A DNA stretch of 64,000 nt, taken from NCBI GenBank assembly GCA_037138755.1, contig JBAXHT010000003.1:186001-250000 (forward strand), in the 5' to 3' direction. Below are positions 38,811 to 47,759 of this stretch, in pieces (position 1 is the stretch's first letter; each line of letters begins with the position of its first letter). Under the pieces are notes generated by a model. The model was not told the DNA's origin. It did no database searches and worked only from the letters and a program-made list of their open reading frames with translations. A program made the position numbers and the translations under genes. Source of the DNA: Armatimonadota bacterium (GTDB taxonomy: Bacteria; Armatimonadota; Fimbriimonadia; Fimbriimonadales; Fimbriimonadaceae).

Positions 38811-40160
38811 ATGAAAAAGTCCAATCTGGTCTTGTACCTACAGCAAATGCTGGATAACAGTGCCGATGGCTTTCCCGACTTCAAACATCATAATTCTGTT
38901 CACGTTTATGGCGGAGACTCACTTGGAGTCTCGTTTGCTCCTGCAGGCGTTCATCCGCCAAAGCCTGAAGTACCTAAGCCCGAAGAAGTGTCGAGACCAT
39001 GTTTCTACCTTTACGACCAGGGTGCCGATGCTCTGACGAGCTTCATTCAAGAAACGAGAAGTGATGCGACCCTTGCCCGAGTTAGCCCAGGTGAGGTCAG
39101 AGACGAGTGCGAGATATGGCTTCGCGAGAGGAGGGGTTCCCCTAATCCTGCACCTCTGTGCGAAGAAAACGTCAAGACCATTCTAAAAGCGCTGAGAGCG
39201 AGAGTTGAACCTCGAGAAGTCACGGTTCACATACCTGGCGTCCACCTTGAGGGAGTGGTGATCAACGTTGGTTCTGTTAGATTTGAACCAATAGCACTCA
39301 CGAGGGAACGCATATTCGGCGCGTCAAAGAGGCATATTGAGTCCTCCGCACACCCACCCGATCAACATGAACAATTGTTCGTATCTAGTACGCCTTGGAT
39401 CGAACAAATTCTTCCAAAATCGGGCTGCTCCGCATCCTTCGAAGTATCCGCCACTCCCGCAACCGCTGCTGAGTTGGCACTAAAGGATATTCGAGCCGCC
39501 TGTTCCCTGCTGCAAGTCTACGCTTGGTTCGTCGACCGCCGGGAAGATCGGACACGAAATACAATGCCAAGTTGTGATGTCTCAGTCTCAATGGACGGAA
39601 CGGTTTCGAAGTCAGAAACTGGTATTAGCTACAACTTTAGTCGTCGTGGATGGGATGAACATTTTGTGCTCACCGAAGAGATGACTAGACATCTTGTTGA
39701 ACGATGTTTTTTGGGGGAACTCTCAGGGTTGTTTCTCTCGGATGTAAATTTGACTACCACTGATGAGTCGGTGCGAACGGCAATTTGGTGGCTCAGCAGG
39801 TCGACTATCTCGATCATCCCGTCAGAAGCATTGATGTTTGCAGTGATCTCTACGGAGCGACTCCTGTTCCCGATTGGTAGCCAGAATACTAAAGACAAAT
39901 GGGAGACCCGCTTACTGTGGCTGCTCAAGGACGAATCAGAAGCTTTTAGAAAGATCGTAGCTTCAAATCTGGCACAAATCTATGAGGCACGAAGTAGGAT
40001 GGTGCATAGTGGAATCACCCAAGTGGAGATGGAGACTGCAAAATTGTCACGTGAAATTGCATTTTCGGTCCTGATGGCTTTTTGCGACTTTTGGGCTCAA
40101 GGCAAGTCACAATCCGAGATATTGTCTGGTTTAGATATCAAAGCCAAAGGGCTCGGTTAG
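38811..40160 (+). CDS. ApeA-like HEPN domain protein
   Basis: 449 residues beginning ten bases after dnaN. The C-terminal about 150 residues are helical and hold EARSRMVHSG, an Rx4H motif (R394, H399) of HEPN ribonucleases. The layout (long beta-rich N-terminus plus C-terminal HEPN) is like Apea-HEPN proteins, some of which act in anti-phage defence. Codon choice looks more A+T-rich and less CGA-dominated than neighbours, suggesting acquisition. Substrate and activity are unknown; catalysis is inferred from the motif only. Confidence 0.65.
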   Translation: MKKSNLVLYLQQMLDNSADGFPDFKHHNSVHVYGGDSLGVSFAPAGVHPPKPEVPKPEEVSRPCFYLYDQGADALTSFIQETRSDATLARVSPGEVRDECEIWLRERRGSPNPAPLCEENVKTILKALRARVEPREVTVHIPGVHLEGVVINVGSVRFEPIALTRERIFGASKRHIESSAHPPDQHEQLFVSSTPWIEQILPKSGCSASFEVSATPATAAELALKDIRAACSLLQVYAWFVDRREDRTRNTMPSCDVSVSMDGTVSKSETGISYNFSRRGWDEHFVLTEEMTRHLVERCFLGELSGLFLSDVNLTTTDESVRTAIWWLSRSTISIIPSEALMFAVISTERLLFPIGSQNTKDKWETRLLWLLKDESEAFRKIVASNLAQIYEARSRMVHSGITQVEMETAKLSREIAFSVLMAFCDFWAQGKSQSEILSGLDIKAKGLG

Positions 40161-40180
40161 CACCACCTCAGAACTCCTAA

Positions 40181-40768
40181 ATGCCATTCAACTTCCCCAC
40201 TCTCACCGGACGGACCGTCCGCATCCGCCCACTCCGGCGAGAAGACGCAAATCTTCTCGCCGGGATCACCTCCCTCGACACCTTCAAATACTACGTCACC
40301 AGCGTCCCCACCAGCCAAGACCCCGAAGGCTGGCAACCCTTCGTCGACTACATCCTCGAAACCCCCACCATCCACGGCCAAGTCATCGAAGACCTCCAAA
40401 CTGGCCAGATTCTCGGAATGTCCAACTACCTTGACATCCGCGAAATCGATCGCCAGGTCGAAATCGGAATGACCTGGTACATCGAAGAACGCCGGGGCAC
40501 AACCCTCAACCCCGAAGCAAAGCTCCTCCTGCTCACCCACGCTTTCGAAACCCTCGGCTGCATCAAAGTCACCCTCAAAGCGGACGACCGCAACGCTCAC
40601 AGCAAAGCCGCCATCCTCAAACTCGGAGCCAAACCCGAGGGCGTTTTCAAAAAGCACCGCCTCACCCCTTGGGACGAGTTCCGCGACACCGCCTGGTTTG
40701 CCATCATGGCGGAGGATTGGCCCGAGGTGAAGCAGTCCCTGCTCGCACGTCTCAAGACCCAAGACTAA
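40181..40768 (+). CDS. GNAT family N-acetyltransferase
   Basis: 195 residues of the RimJ/RimL-like GNAT type. It starts MPFNFPTLTGRTVRIRPLRR, a common opening of this subgroup. It continues with RQVEIGMTWYIEERRGTTLNPEAKLLLLTHAF (beta-4/helix region binding CoA pyrophosphate) and LKADDRNAHSKAAILKLGAK. The substrate is unknown; N-terminal protein acetylation and small-molecule acetylation are both possible. Confidence 0.88.
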   Translation: MPFNFPTLTGRTVRIRPLRREDANLLAGITSLDTFKYYVTSVPTSQDPEGWQPFVDYILETPTIHGQVIEDLQTGQILGMSNYLDIREIDRQVEIGMTWYIEERRGTTLNPEAKLLLLTHAFETLGCIKVTLKADDRNAHSKAAILKLGAKPEGVFKKHRLTPWDEFRDTAWFAIMAEDWPEVKQSLLARLKTQD

Positions 40769-40782
40769 AGACTCAAGACCCG

Positions 40783-41250
40783 ATGCAAATCCTTCCCGCC
40801 ACCCCAAAAGACATCCCAATCATCCGTCGCCTCATTGAGGCGCTGGCGGATTATGAAAAGTTGCGCGATGAATGCGTCATCACCGATGACCAATTGGAGC
40901 AGTGGCTCTTCAAGACCCCAAAGGCGAAAGCCGTGGTCTGCTGGCACCAAGGTGAGCCAGTCGGCTTCGCGCTTTACTTTAACAACTTCAGCACATTCAA
41001 AGGCAAACCCGGAATCTATCTCGAAGACCTCTTCGTCAAACCGGAACATCGGGGAAAAGGGTACGGAAAAGCGTTGCTCAAATACCTAGCTAAAGAAGCA
41101 ATTGACAACGGTTACGCACGCTTCGAGTGGAGCGTTTTGGATTGGAACCAGCCAAGCATCGACTTCTACGAATCCATGGGAGCAAAGCTCATGCACGAGT
41201 GGAAGATTTGCCGCGTGGACGGCTCGGCACTGGAAAATCTAGCAAGGTAA
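40783..41250 (+). CDS. GNAT family N-acetyltransferase
   Basis: 156 residues starting at ATG 40783; the frame is open upstream but that part is an out-of-frame read of the previous gene. It is of the diamine/arylalkylamine-acetyltransferase-like GNAT type: IYLEDLFVKPEHRGKGYGKALLKYL contains the RGxGxG/A CoA loop, and EWSVLDWNQPSIDFYESMGA is the usual C-terminal block. The intergenic bases repeat the end of the previous gene (CTCAAGACCC twice), a small duplication. Substrate unknown. Confidence 0.9.
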   Translation: MQILPATPKDIPIIRRLIEALADYEKLRDECVITDDQLEQWLFKTPKAKAVVCWHQGEPVGFALYFNNFSTFKGKPGIYLEDLFVKPEHRGKGYGKALLKYLAKEAIDNGYARFEWSVLDWNQPSIDFYESMGAKLMHEWKICRVDGSALENLAR

Positions 41251-41302
41251 CCTCGGCGTCTCGCCGGGATCCGGAACCCGGCGAGACGCCGGGGGTACCT
41301 TG
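41243..41302. repeat. long REP-like palindrome
   Basis: Perfect 15-bp stem CGGCGTCTCGCCGGG / CCCGGCGAGACGCCG (41254-41268 with 41277-41291, loop ATCCGGAA), extended outward by CAAGGTA / TACCTTG with few mismatches. No T run follows, so it is unlike an intrinsic terminator. It resembles dispersed REP-type extragenic palindromes. Confidence 0.7.
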
Positions 41303-41354
41303 AACTCTCACAACTCTCTTCAGGAATTACTAAAACTGCCAATAAGAGAAGCAT

Positions 41355-41783
41355 ATGGCGGAAACAGCGTTTCAATTTCGGCTCCAGCGCGTGCTGGAGT
41401 ACCGAGAGATGGAGGAGAAATGGGCAAAGGACCACTTCCTTGAGAAGCAGGCCGCCCGCTATGAAGCCGAATCAGAGCTGAACGAGATCGACCGAACCCG
41501 TCGAACCTTCCTCGGAATGGGCGCCGATGACCTGACTCAACGACGAGAACTTGAACTCCGCCTCCAAAAGCTCGACGACAACGAGCGAGCACAGCGGCTT
41601 CTGATTTATACACTTCAAGAAGAAGAAGACGAAGCTCGTTCTGTCTGGCTAGACAAACGCCAAGAGAAGTCAGTCATGGAGAAACTCAGGGAACGCGCCT
41701 ATGATGAGTTCAAAACCATTATGGAAAGGCGAGAGCAAAACGCTCTCGACGAATTTGCTACCCAACAAAGAGTCGCCGCATGA
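41355..41783 (+). CDS. fliJ: FliJ-like coiled-coil protein
   Basis: 142 residues, nearly all helical, with the opening FQFRLQRVLEYREMEEKWAKDHF typical of the flagellar export chaperone FliJ, followed by a long coiled coil. FliJ bridges the FliH/FliI ATPase and FlhA in flagellar type III export. Here it overlaps a lytic transglycosylase gene by four bases and is followed by a MotE-like gene, a fragment of a flagellar or export gene set. No fliI, fliH or fliG is in the window. Confidence 0.8.
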   Translation: MAETAFQFRLQRVLEYREMEEKWAKDHFLEKQAARYEAESELNEIDRTRRTFLGMGADDLTQRRELELRLQKLDDNERAQRLLIYTLQEEEDEARSVWLDKRQEKSVMEKLRERAYDEFKTIMERREQNALDEFATQQRVAA

Positions 41784-42385
41784 GCTTCGACATCGACTTT
41801 CAACCCAAAGGTCCCGAAGCAGTTCGGCAACGGATGGACGAGATCAGAGAGCGTCTCGGTGTCAAGGATCCCGACGAGTTCAAAAAGGCAATGAAGGAAG
41901 CGGCCAAGCCTCCGATGCGGATGCAAGGCTACATTGGGAATGGCACACCAGATCTGCACATGGAAGACGGTTTGGCTCCGTTCGATCCGGGTCGGCCAGG
42001 ATCAAAAGTACAAGTTCAGGCTATGATCGAGCGCGTTGCACGAGAGCAAGATATAGACCCGAAAATCATCAGAGCAGTGGTGGAAGCCGAAAGCGACTAT
42101 AAGATCAACGATGTTTCCCGCACTGGGGCTAAGGGCCTCATGCAACTCATGCCTGACACCGCGCGCGAAATGGGAGTCACAAATCCGTTCGACCCATACG
42201 AGAACCTCACCGGCGGAACGAAGTATCTCAAACAGATGATCGCGCGTTACCCAGGCCGCCTTGACCTGGCTTTCGCGGCCTACAATGCCGGTCCCGGAAA
42301 CGTTGACAAAGCTAAAGGGATTCCAGATTTTGCCGAAACTAGAAACTACGTGGACAAAATCACCGCGAAACTTAACCGACGATAA
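41780..42385 (+). CDS. lytic transglycosylase (SLT-like)
   Basis: 201 residues. The C-terminal half is a goose-lysozyme-like SLT domain: VEAESDYKINDVSRTGAKGLMQLMP with the catalytic Glu near residue 95, then FAAYNAGPGNVDKAKG. The N-terminal 75 residues are charged without a visible signal peptide, so how it reaches the wall is not clear; it may be exported by the type III-like system or carry its targeting elsewhere. It is translationally linked to fliJ and to the next gene (TAATG). Confidence 0.88.
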   Translation: MSFDIDFQPKGPEAVRQRMDEIRERLGVKDPDEFKKAMKEAAKPPMRMQGYIGNGTPDLHMEDGLAPFDPGRPGSKVQVQAMIERVAREQDIDPKIIRAVVEAESDYKINDVSRTGAKGLMQLMPDTAREMGVTNPFDPYENLTGGTKYLKQMIARYPGRLDLAFAAYNAGPGNVDKAKGIPDFAETRNYVDKITAKLNRR

Positions 42386-42858
42386 TGGCTGAAGGAAGCA
42401 AGAAGACGAAGAAAAAGGGGTTGATGATCGTCATCATCCTCGTCGTCGTGCTTGTCCTCGCCGCTGTTGCCGTGGTGGTTCTCGCTAAATTGGGCAAAAT
42501 CAACATCCCTGGTCTGACACCCAAGAAGCCAGCGGCAGCCTCGGCCAAAAAGCCGGAAGTGAAACCCAAAGCCGCTCCAAAGAAAAAAGTTGAGGAACCT
42601 AAGGCTCCAATCATCGCCGAAGCTCCACTGAACGATAAAGAGGGCGCAATCAAACTTGCAACCGTCTGGAACGAGATTCCGACAGAGGGCCTAGTCAAGA
42701 TTACAAAGGCCATGACGCCAACAGAACTAGCTCCTGTGCTCGTCGAGATGGATGCCGAAAAGTCCGCCGCCCTTCTTGCGGCGATGGATGCCAAAACCGC
42801 CACCGTCGTCAGCCGAGAACTCAAGCGAGTGGCATCCGCAGTTCAACGAGCAGAATAA
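42385..42858 (+). CDS. MotE/MgtE-N-like membrane protein
   Basis: 157 residues. A basic N-terminus (KKTKKKG) is followed by one membrane helix (LMIVIILVVVLVLAAVAVVVLA), a Lys/Pro/Ala-rich linker and a C-terminal helical MgtE-N-like domain (ELAPVLVEMDAEKSAALLAAMDAKTATVVSRELKR). This architecture matches MotE, a chaperone of flagellar motor assembly, and FliG-like superfamily helices. It starts at the stop of the transglycosylase gene. Confidence 0.75.
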   Translation: MAEGSKKTKKKGLMIVIILVVVLVLAAVAVVVLAKLGKINIPGLTPKKPAAASAKKPEVKPKAAPKKKVEEPKAPIIAEAPLNDKEGAIKLATVWNEIPTEGLVKITKAMTPTELAPVLVEMDAEKSAALLAAMDAKTATVVSRELKRVASAVQRAE

Positions 42859-42878
42859 CCGGGTACGCTGGCTGTTCG

Positions 42879-43571
42879 ATGGTAAGACAGGTTATCTGCG
42901 CCCTCGACACCGGCAACCTCGATGAGGCCATTGCCACCGTACGCCGCCTCAGCCCTTGGGTGAACACCTTCAAGATCGGCCACGGACTGACCCTTCCGAA
43001 CGGGCTATCGTGCATTGACAAGCTCCAAGACGCCGGTGCGGAACGAGTATTTCTTGACCTCAAGTTCCACGACATCCCCAACTCGGTCGGTCTAGCCGTT
43101 CGAGAAGCCGCAAAGCACAACGTCTGGATGATGACCCTTCATCTCACCGGGGGGCCGGCGATGCTGAGTGCCGCGGTGGAAGAGGCAAACGCATACTCTG
43201 ATGAGCGGCGTCCGCTTCTCGTTGGCGTCTCAGTCCTCACTTCACTTGACCAAAGCACGCTGACCGAGCATCTTGGTGTTAACCGAACCATCGAAGAGCA
43301 TATGGTGAAACTCTCCGCCGACGCCATCAATCTCCAGCTCGATGGTGTCGTCTGCTCCGCATTCGAAATCAAGCCGATCAGAGAAGTGATTGGTAAGCAA
43401 GGAATCATTGTCACGCCGGGAATTCGCCTCAGCGGCCCGAGCCATGATCAGAAGCGAGTAGGCACTCCGGCACAGGCGATCGCCGATGGTGCCGACTACC
43501 TCGTCATTGGACGGGCCCTCACCGACGCCGCCGAACCCGAAGCCGTCCTCGCTGAGATTGGGCTTGAATAG
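42879..43571 (+). CDS. pyrF: orotidine 5'-phosphate decarboxylase
   Basis: Last step of UMP synthesis. The catalytic loop DLKFHDIPN (residues about 62-70) and the C-terminal TPGIRL ... ADYLVIGRAL phosphate-binding parts are present. At 230 residues it is of the short, prokaryotic group I type. mutY begins at or just before its stop, so the two are likely co-translated. Confidence 0.97.
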   Translation: MVRQVICALDTGNLDEAIATVRRLSPWVNTFKIGHGLTLPNGLSCIDKLQDAGAERVFLDLKFHDIPNSVGLAVREAAKHNVWMMTLHLTGGPAMLSAAVEEANAYSDERRPLLVGVSVLTSLDQSTLTEHLGVNRTIEEHMVKLSADAINLQLDGVVCSAFEIKPIREVIGKQGIIVTPGIRLSGPSHDQKRVGTPAQAIADGADYLVIGRALTDAAEPEAVLAEIGLE

Positions 43572-44535
43572 CCTCCACGAAAAGCTCCTCCCCTGGTTTC
43601 GGGCGAATCAACGCCCGATGCCTTGGCGTCGAACCAAAGATCCCTATGCCATTTGGGTGAGTGAAATCATGCTCCAGCAGACCCAAGTCAGCGTCGTGAT
43701 GCCCTATTATGAGCGTTGGATGGCTCGCTTCCCCTCCGTTGGCTCTTTGGCTGCGGCAACCGAAGAGGAAGCGCTTCAACTCTGGCAGGGGCTCGGCTAC
43801 TATCGCAGGGCAAAGAGCCTCCTGTCAGGTGCAAAACACGTCGTCGAACACGGTTTTCCATCTGAGGTCATTGGCTGGAAAAAGGTGCCCGGCGTCGGTG
43901 ACTACACCGCCGGAGCGATATGTTCCATCGCTTACAACTTAGCGGTTCCCCTAGTCGATGGAAACGTCGAGCGAGTCTATGCGCGCCTCAACGGCGACAG
44001 ATCATCGGGTCCCGACCTCTCTAAAGCTGCCTGGCGCTGGGCAGAAGAGAACGTCGCTCCGTCAGCTCCAGGAGATTGGAACCAGGGCCTCATGGAGCTC
44101 GGAGCAACCGTTTGCACTCCACGTGAACCCAGCTGCTCAGCTTGCCCGATCAAGCTGAATTGTCGAGCATTTCTTCGGGGGTTAACAAATGAACTTCCGG
44201 TAGCTTCTCCAAAACCCGAAATCAAGCGACTCAACCAAACAATGTGGGTTCTCATATGCGACGGGCAAATCCACCTAACGCACTCGGTCGCCGGCGAGTG
44301 GTGGGCCGGGATGTACTTATTACCAACCGTTGACGAGCAGCCCACCGAAGGCTGGGTGGAGGACCTCGGCCGATTGACCTACTCTATCACAAACCACCGG
44401 ATCAAAGCAGACGTCAAGCTAGTTCGGCTCGAGTCAGCCATGGAAGGTTACGTGCTCCACCCATTGGACGCAATCCAGTCGCTTCCTATTCCTGCTCCTC
44501 ACCGTAAGGCCCTTGCGCTCTATCAGAGAATCTGA
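43564..44535 (+). CDS. mutY: A/G-specific adenine DNA glycosylase
   Basis: Removes adenine mispaired with 8-oxoguanine. SEIMLQQTQV holds the catalytic Glu. VPGVGDYTAGAI is the helix-hairpin-helix, with Asp in LVDGNVERVYAR. The 4Fe-4S loop has C-x6-C-x2-C-x5-C spacing (CTPREPSCSACPIKLNC). The frame is open to 43486 inside pyrF, but homology begins at HEKLLPWF. The start is probably TTG at 43564, overlapping the pyrF stop. A C-terminal NUDIX-like domain follows. Confidence 0.95.
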   Translation: MNSLHEKLLPWFRANQRPMPWRRTKDPYAIWVSEIMLQQTQVSVVMPYYERWMARFPSVGSLAAATEEEALQLWQGLGYYRRAKSLLSGAKHVVEHGFPSEVIGWKKVPGVGDYTAGAICSIAYNLAVPLVDGNVERVYARLNGDRSSGPDLSKAAWRWAEENVAPSAPGDWNQGLMELGATVCTPREPSCSACPIKLNCRAFLRGLTNELPVASPKPEIKRLNQTMWVLICDGQIHLTHSVAGEWWAGMYLLPTVDEQPTEGWVEDLGRLTYSITNHRIKADVKLVRLESAMEGYVLHPLDAIQSLPIPAPHRKALALYQRI

Positions 44536-45626
44536 AGTTTGAGCGGTTCTTGGCTATCTCCACCTCGAACTCCTTTCAGGTTTAGCTCAACGGAAATTCG
44601 GAAGTTTGTTTCAATGATCAGTTCGCCGGGTCGGTTGGGATCAATTCTGCTTAAAATATTCGGCGGGAGGGTAGCACCACTCTGCCCCGGCCGGGTTACT
44701 GTTGCGCCTCCGGATTGCTTCTCGCTGAGAGACCGAATGAAGTCTCCAATCGGACGTTTCAGACCAGGATAGTTGTTGAGGTTAAGCCTCGTCGTCGTGT
44801 TCGAGTAAGCAAAAGTTTGCTCGATCAGGCTATCACTAAGTACTCCGACAGTTTGGCTCAGCAAGCTGAGGGCTAGTTCTCGACTCTCCTTACTCTTGGC
44901 TAAGCTGGGCATTTGCGGCTGGTATTCGTATACTTGACCGCCCGACGGGTCGTATTCCGGCTGGGAGCTCGGGCTCGTGCCTTTACGCACCCCCTCTTGA
45001 GCTTTTGATAGCAACACCGAGAAGCTGCGGCGCCACGACGCGGCGTCGAAGTCGATTATCCAAGCGGTGTCCGTTACCCGAAACTTTCCGCCCAGCCCGG
45101 TCGCCAGGGACTGCGCCAAGACAACTCCATCCACTCCACCAGGCGCTGAAATCGCTACTTTGAACGGAGACATTTGGGCTCCGACAAAGTAACCGGCTAG
45201 CTGAATTTGCTTGCCCAGATTGAGTGGAGCCAGTGTGCGAAGGCTGACGACCGATCCCGAGGCGGATGAGAACACTAGTTTTCCACCTTTTATTGCAGAA
45301 CCGGGAACGACCTCCTCTGTAGACTTCGTCGATTGTGAGGCACCAACCAAGGGCTTCAGAATCCCCCAATTGCTTTCCGGCAAAATCGTCGGTCGCAATA
45401 CGGTCATATCGCTTCTGAGTAGCAACGAACCAAGACGGACGATTGGGTCGACAAATGCATCTGGATCCGCGACTCCGCTGTCTACCGAGAACTGCGATGG
45501 GCCAGCAGAAACAACCATGCTGGGTCGCTTAGTCTTGAGATTGAGTTGCTCCGAAATCTGAGAGAGGTTTTGTGATTTCGCCTCCGGAAGCATCGCCGTG
45601 ACCATCAATAGAGTGAGCATTGACAT
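44523..45626 (-). CDS. exported hypothetical protein
   Basis: 367 residues with no family recognised. The N-terminus MSMLTLLMVTAMLPEAKS could be a short signal peptide. The middle is Ser/Gly/Val-rich and beta-type (SKTEEVVPGSAIKGGKLVFSS would be a strand-rich part), and a helix-containing region follows. The end GELIIETNFRISVELNLKG is strand-like. It overlaps the 3' end of mutY by 13 bases, convergent. It may be an outer-layer or pilus-type subunit, but this is only a guess. Confidence 0.6.
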   Translation of the reverse strand: MSMLTLLMVTAMLPEAKSQNLSQISEQLNLKTKRPSMVVSAGPSQFSVDSGVADPDAFVDPIVRLGSLLLRSDMTVLRPTILPESNWGILKPLVGASQSTKSTEEVVPGSAIKGGKLVFSSASGSVVSLRTLAPLNLGKQIQLAGYFVGAQMSPFKVAISAPGGVDGVVLAQSLATGLGGKFRVTDTAWIIDFDAASWRRSFSVLLSKAQEGVRKGTSPSSQPEYDPSGGQVYEYQPQMPSLAKSKESRELALSLLSQTVGVLSDSLIEQTFAYSNTTTRLNLNNYPGLKRPIGDFIRSLSEKQSGGATVTRPGQSGATLPPNILSRIDPNRPGELIIETNFRISVELNLKGVRGGDSQEPLKLQIL

Positions 45627-45683
45627 CTAGACGTGCCGCGGCGCCAGAAGCTACTTGACTCTTCTGGTAAATTAGGCAATCTG

Positions 45684-46517
45684 ATGAAAAACGTGTGGCA
45701 AGAGCCGCAGCCGTTCGGCTGGGAAGACCATGTTAAGGCCGCACTTCATGAAGACGTGTTCTCGGGTGATATCACTTCTTCAGCAATTCCGGAGGGCAGA
45801 CTCGTCAACTGGTACATCGAAGCCCAGGCGACGGGAGTTGCATGTGGCGTCGGCATTGTCTCCCACCTTTTCGGCGAGACCACCGAGTGCCTTGTCTCTG
45901 ATGGTGCCCCGGTGGGTTCCGGAACAATGATTGCCCGCGGTTGCCTCGAAGGCAACCGAGCACTCCAAGTTGAGCGAACCGCGCTGAACTATCTGATGAT
46001 GCTTAGCGGCGTCAGCACTCTCACAAGTCTCTTTGTCGATACTGTCGATGGCACGAAAGCAAGAATCGTTGATACTCGCAAGACTGTTCCCCTGATGCGG
46101 CACCTTCAAAAATACGCAGTCCGGTGTGGAGGCGGTCACAGCCATCGAATGGGTCTCTACGATGCCGTGATGATAAAAGATAACCATATACGAGCCCACG
46201 GCTCAATCGAGTCCGCAGTAAAGGCCACAAGAGGCAAGATCTCACACCTCTACAAAATCGAAATCGAATGCGACCACCCGGAGCAAGTTTCCGAAGCAGT
46301 CGCCGCTGGCGCAGACGTCATTCTCTTGGACAACATGTTGCCCGCAGTCATGGCCGAGGTCGTGGAGTTGTATCAAGGTAAAGCTCTTTTTGAAGCAAGT
46401 GGTGGAGTTTCGTTGTCAACGGTACGAGCCATTGCCGAGTCCGGCGTCGATGTCATTTCAGTGGGTGCTCTCACCCACTCTGCACCTTCCCTTCCTTTCC
46501 ATCTAGAGCTCAACTAA
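45684..46517 (+). CDS. nadC: nicotinate-nucleotide diphosphorylase (carboxylating)
   Basis: Quinolinate phosphoribosyltransferase of NAD synthesis. It starts at ATG 45684, 17 codons after the frame's GTG; from there AALHEDVFSGDITSSAIPE gives the usual DxxxGDxT opening. TRKTVPLMRHLQKYAVRCGGGHSHRMGLYDAVMIKDNH is the active-site block. Total 277 residues, normal for NadC. It ends three bases before birA. Catalytic Arg and Lys residues of the family are present. Confidence 0.95.
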   Translation: MKNVWQEPQPFGWEDHVKAALHEDVFSGDITSSAIPEGRLVNWYIEAQATGVACGVGIVSHLFGETTECLVSDGAPVGSGTMIARGCLEGNRALQVERTALNYLMMLSGVSTLTSLFVDTVDGTKARIVDTRKTVPLMRHLQKYAVRCGGGHSHRMGLYDAVMIKDNHIRAHGSIESAVKATRGKISHLYKIEIECDHPEQVSEAVAAGADVILLDNMLPAVMAEVVELYQGKALFEASGGVSLSTVRAIAESGVDVISVGALTHSAPSLPFHLELN

Positions 46518-46519
46518 CC

Positions 46520-47230
46520 ATGTACCCACCTAACGGTCCAACAGTATTTGTTTCCGCGGCAACCTCCACCCAAGATCTTATGAAGTCTTCTGAGGATGCT
46601 GGAGTCATCTGGACGGACAACCAAACCCAGGGTCGAGGTCGCCACGAACGGTCATGGCTCTGCGAACCAGGAACCGCCCTTGCTGCTTCGTTCAGGTTCG
46701 ACGAGTTTACAAACCACCCGAGTCCGTATCTGGTAGGCATGGGGCTGGCGGTAGTTGTAGCAACCGAGTTCGACCTCAAAGTTCAGTGGCCAAACGACAT
46801 TGTATGGGAGGGGATGAAAATCGGAGGAATACTGACCGAAGTTGTGGACGGGGTCCCAATAGTCGGCCTCGGCCTCAACTTAACAACAACAGATTTTCCT
46901 AATGAACTTCGACACAGAGCCACAAGTTTGCTTGTCGCGAAAGGAGTTGAAGTCACTCCTCAAGAGGCAATTGACCGGATCCTCCTCGCAATTGGACGCT
47001 GCTTGCTCTGCGTCGACAATTGGGGCAGCCTTGCCACTGAGTGGCAAAAGCGAGATGCAACTCGTGGCAAGACTTACACCATCAACGACGGCCGTAAAGT
47101 AGTAGCCCAACACGTCACCGAAGCCGGTCACCTCTTCTGGATGGGTGAGACGGACTCAGGAATCACCACTCTGGCGGAGGCGTACTATGAGCCCGGTTCG
47201 GCTCGGCAGGAACAGCCCCGAAGGGTTTGA
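46520..47230 (+). CDS. birA: biotin-[acetyl-CoA-carboxylase] ligase
   Basis: Attaches biotin to carboxylase carrier protein. It has NQTQGRGRHERSW (biotinyl-AMP loop), VQWPNDIVW and MKIGGILTE, the three hallmarks. At 236 residues it has the catalytic and C-terminal SH3-like domains but no N-terminal helix-turn-helix, so it is a non-repressor BirA. It is the last chromosomal gene before the tRNA-derived attachment site. Confidence 0.95.
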   Translation: MYPPNGPTVFVSAATSTQDLMKSSEDAGVIWTDNQTQGRGRHERSWLCEPGTALAASFRFDEFTNHPSPYLVGMGLAVVVATEFDLKVQWPNDIVWEGMKIGGILTEVVDGVPIVGLGLNLTTTDFPNELRHRATSLLVAKGVEVTPQEAIDRILLAIGRCLLCVDNWGSLATEWQKRDATRGKTYTINDGRKVVAQHVTEAGHLFWMGETDSGITTLAEAYYEPGSARQEQPRRV

Positions 47231-47235
47231 AATAT

Positions 47236-47307
47236 TGGTGGGCGGTGCGGGACTTGAACCCACGACCCCTTCGGTGTGAACGAAGTGCTCTACCACTGAG
47301 CTAACCG
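47236..47307 (-). repeat. attachment site, 3' remnant of tRNA-Val (left end)
   Basis: 72 bases identical to the tRNA-Val at 62.3 kb. Its 5' end reads ATACGGTTAG instead of GGGCGGTTAG, so three of seven acceptor-stem pairs are lost and it should not be a working tRNA. It marks the chromosome-side junction after birA. Confidence 0.9.
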
Positions 47308-47759
47308 TATGCTTTTTAGGTTCAGCACTCGGGCGGTTTTGACTCCCGATAATGTCGAACGAAGTGGTGTATCAAAACACCCTACTATCCATTTATACCC
47401 TGTTCTTAAAAGTTTCCGTCAATGAATTTATAGTCGGCGTTAATCAGTAGACGACTTTTGCTCGATTGGCGGCCTGTAAAGCTGAAATAGGTTGAAATCT
47501 TCACCATGCTCTGTCATACTTGTGTAGTAAGGAATGATACATGCTTCAGGGAAAACCCCTTTGCAATTGTCAAACTGAGGTATTCCGCCAAAAACCGAAA
47601 GGATAGTGTGTTTGCTGGCGAAACAGTGAACTATTCAGAAGTGAGAGATATGAACTTCTAGCGGCAGATTCCGGCGAATCGGGAATCCACAACAATAATC
47701 TAGGCGGGTAGCTCTAAGCACTCAGTTGTTGTGTAAGCCGAAAGAAGGAACTCTCGTGT
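47308..47759. other. intergenic region inside the element's left end
   Basis: About 450 bases without a gene that I can support. It is A+T-rich and should include the promoter of the replication gene, but no strong consensus promoter, long repeat or RNA gene was seen. Confidence 0.4.

Noticed and set aside
47236-47307. Second tRNA-Val gene at the element's left end
   Set aside because: First three acceptor bases are ATA instead of GGG, so three pairs are lost; it is an attachment-site remnant.
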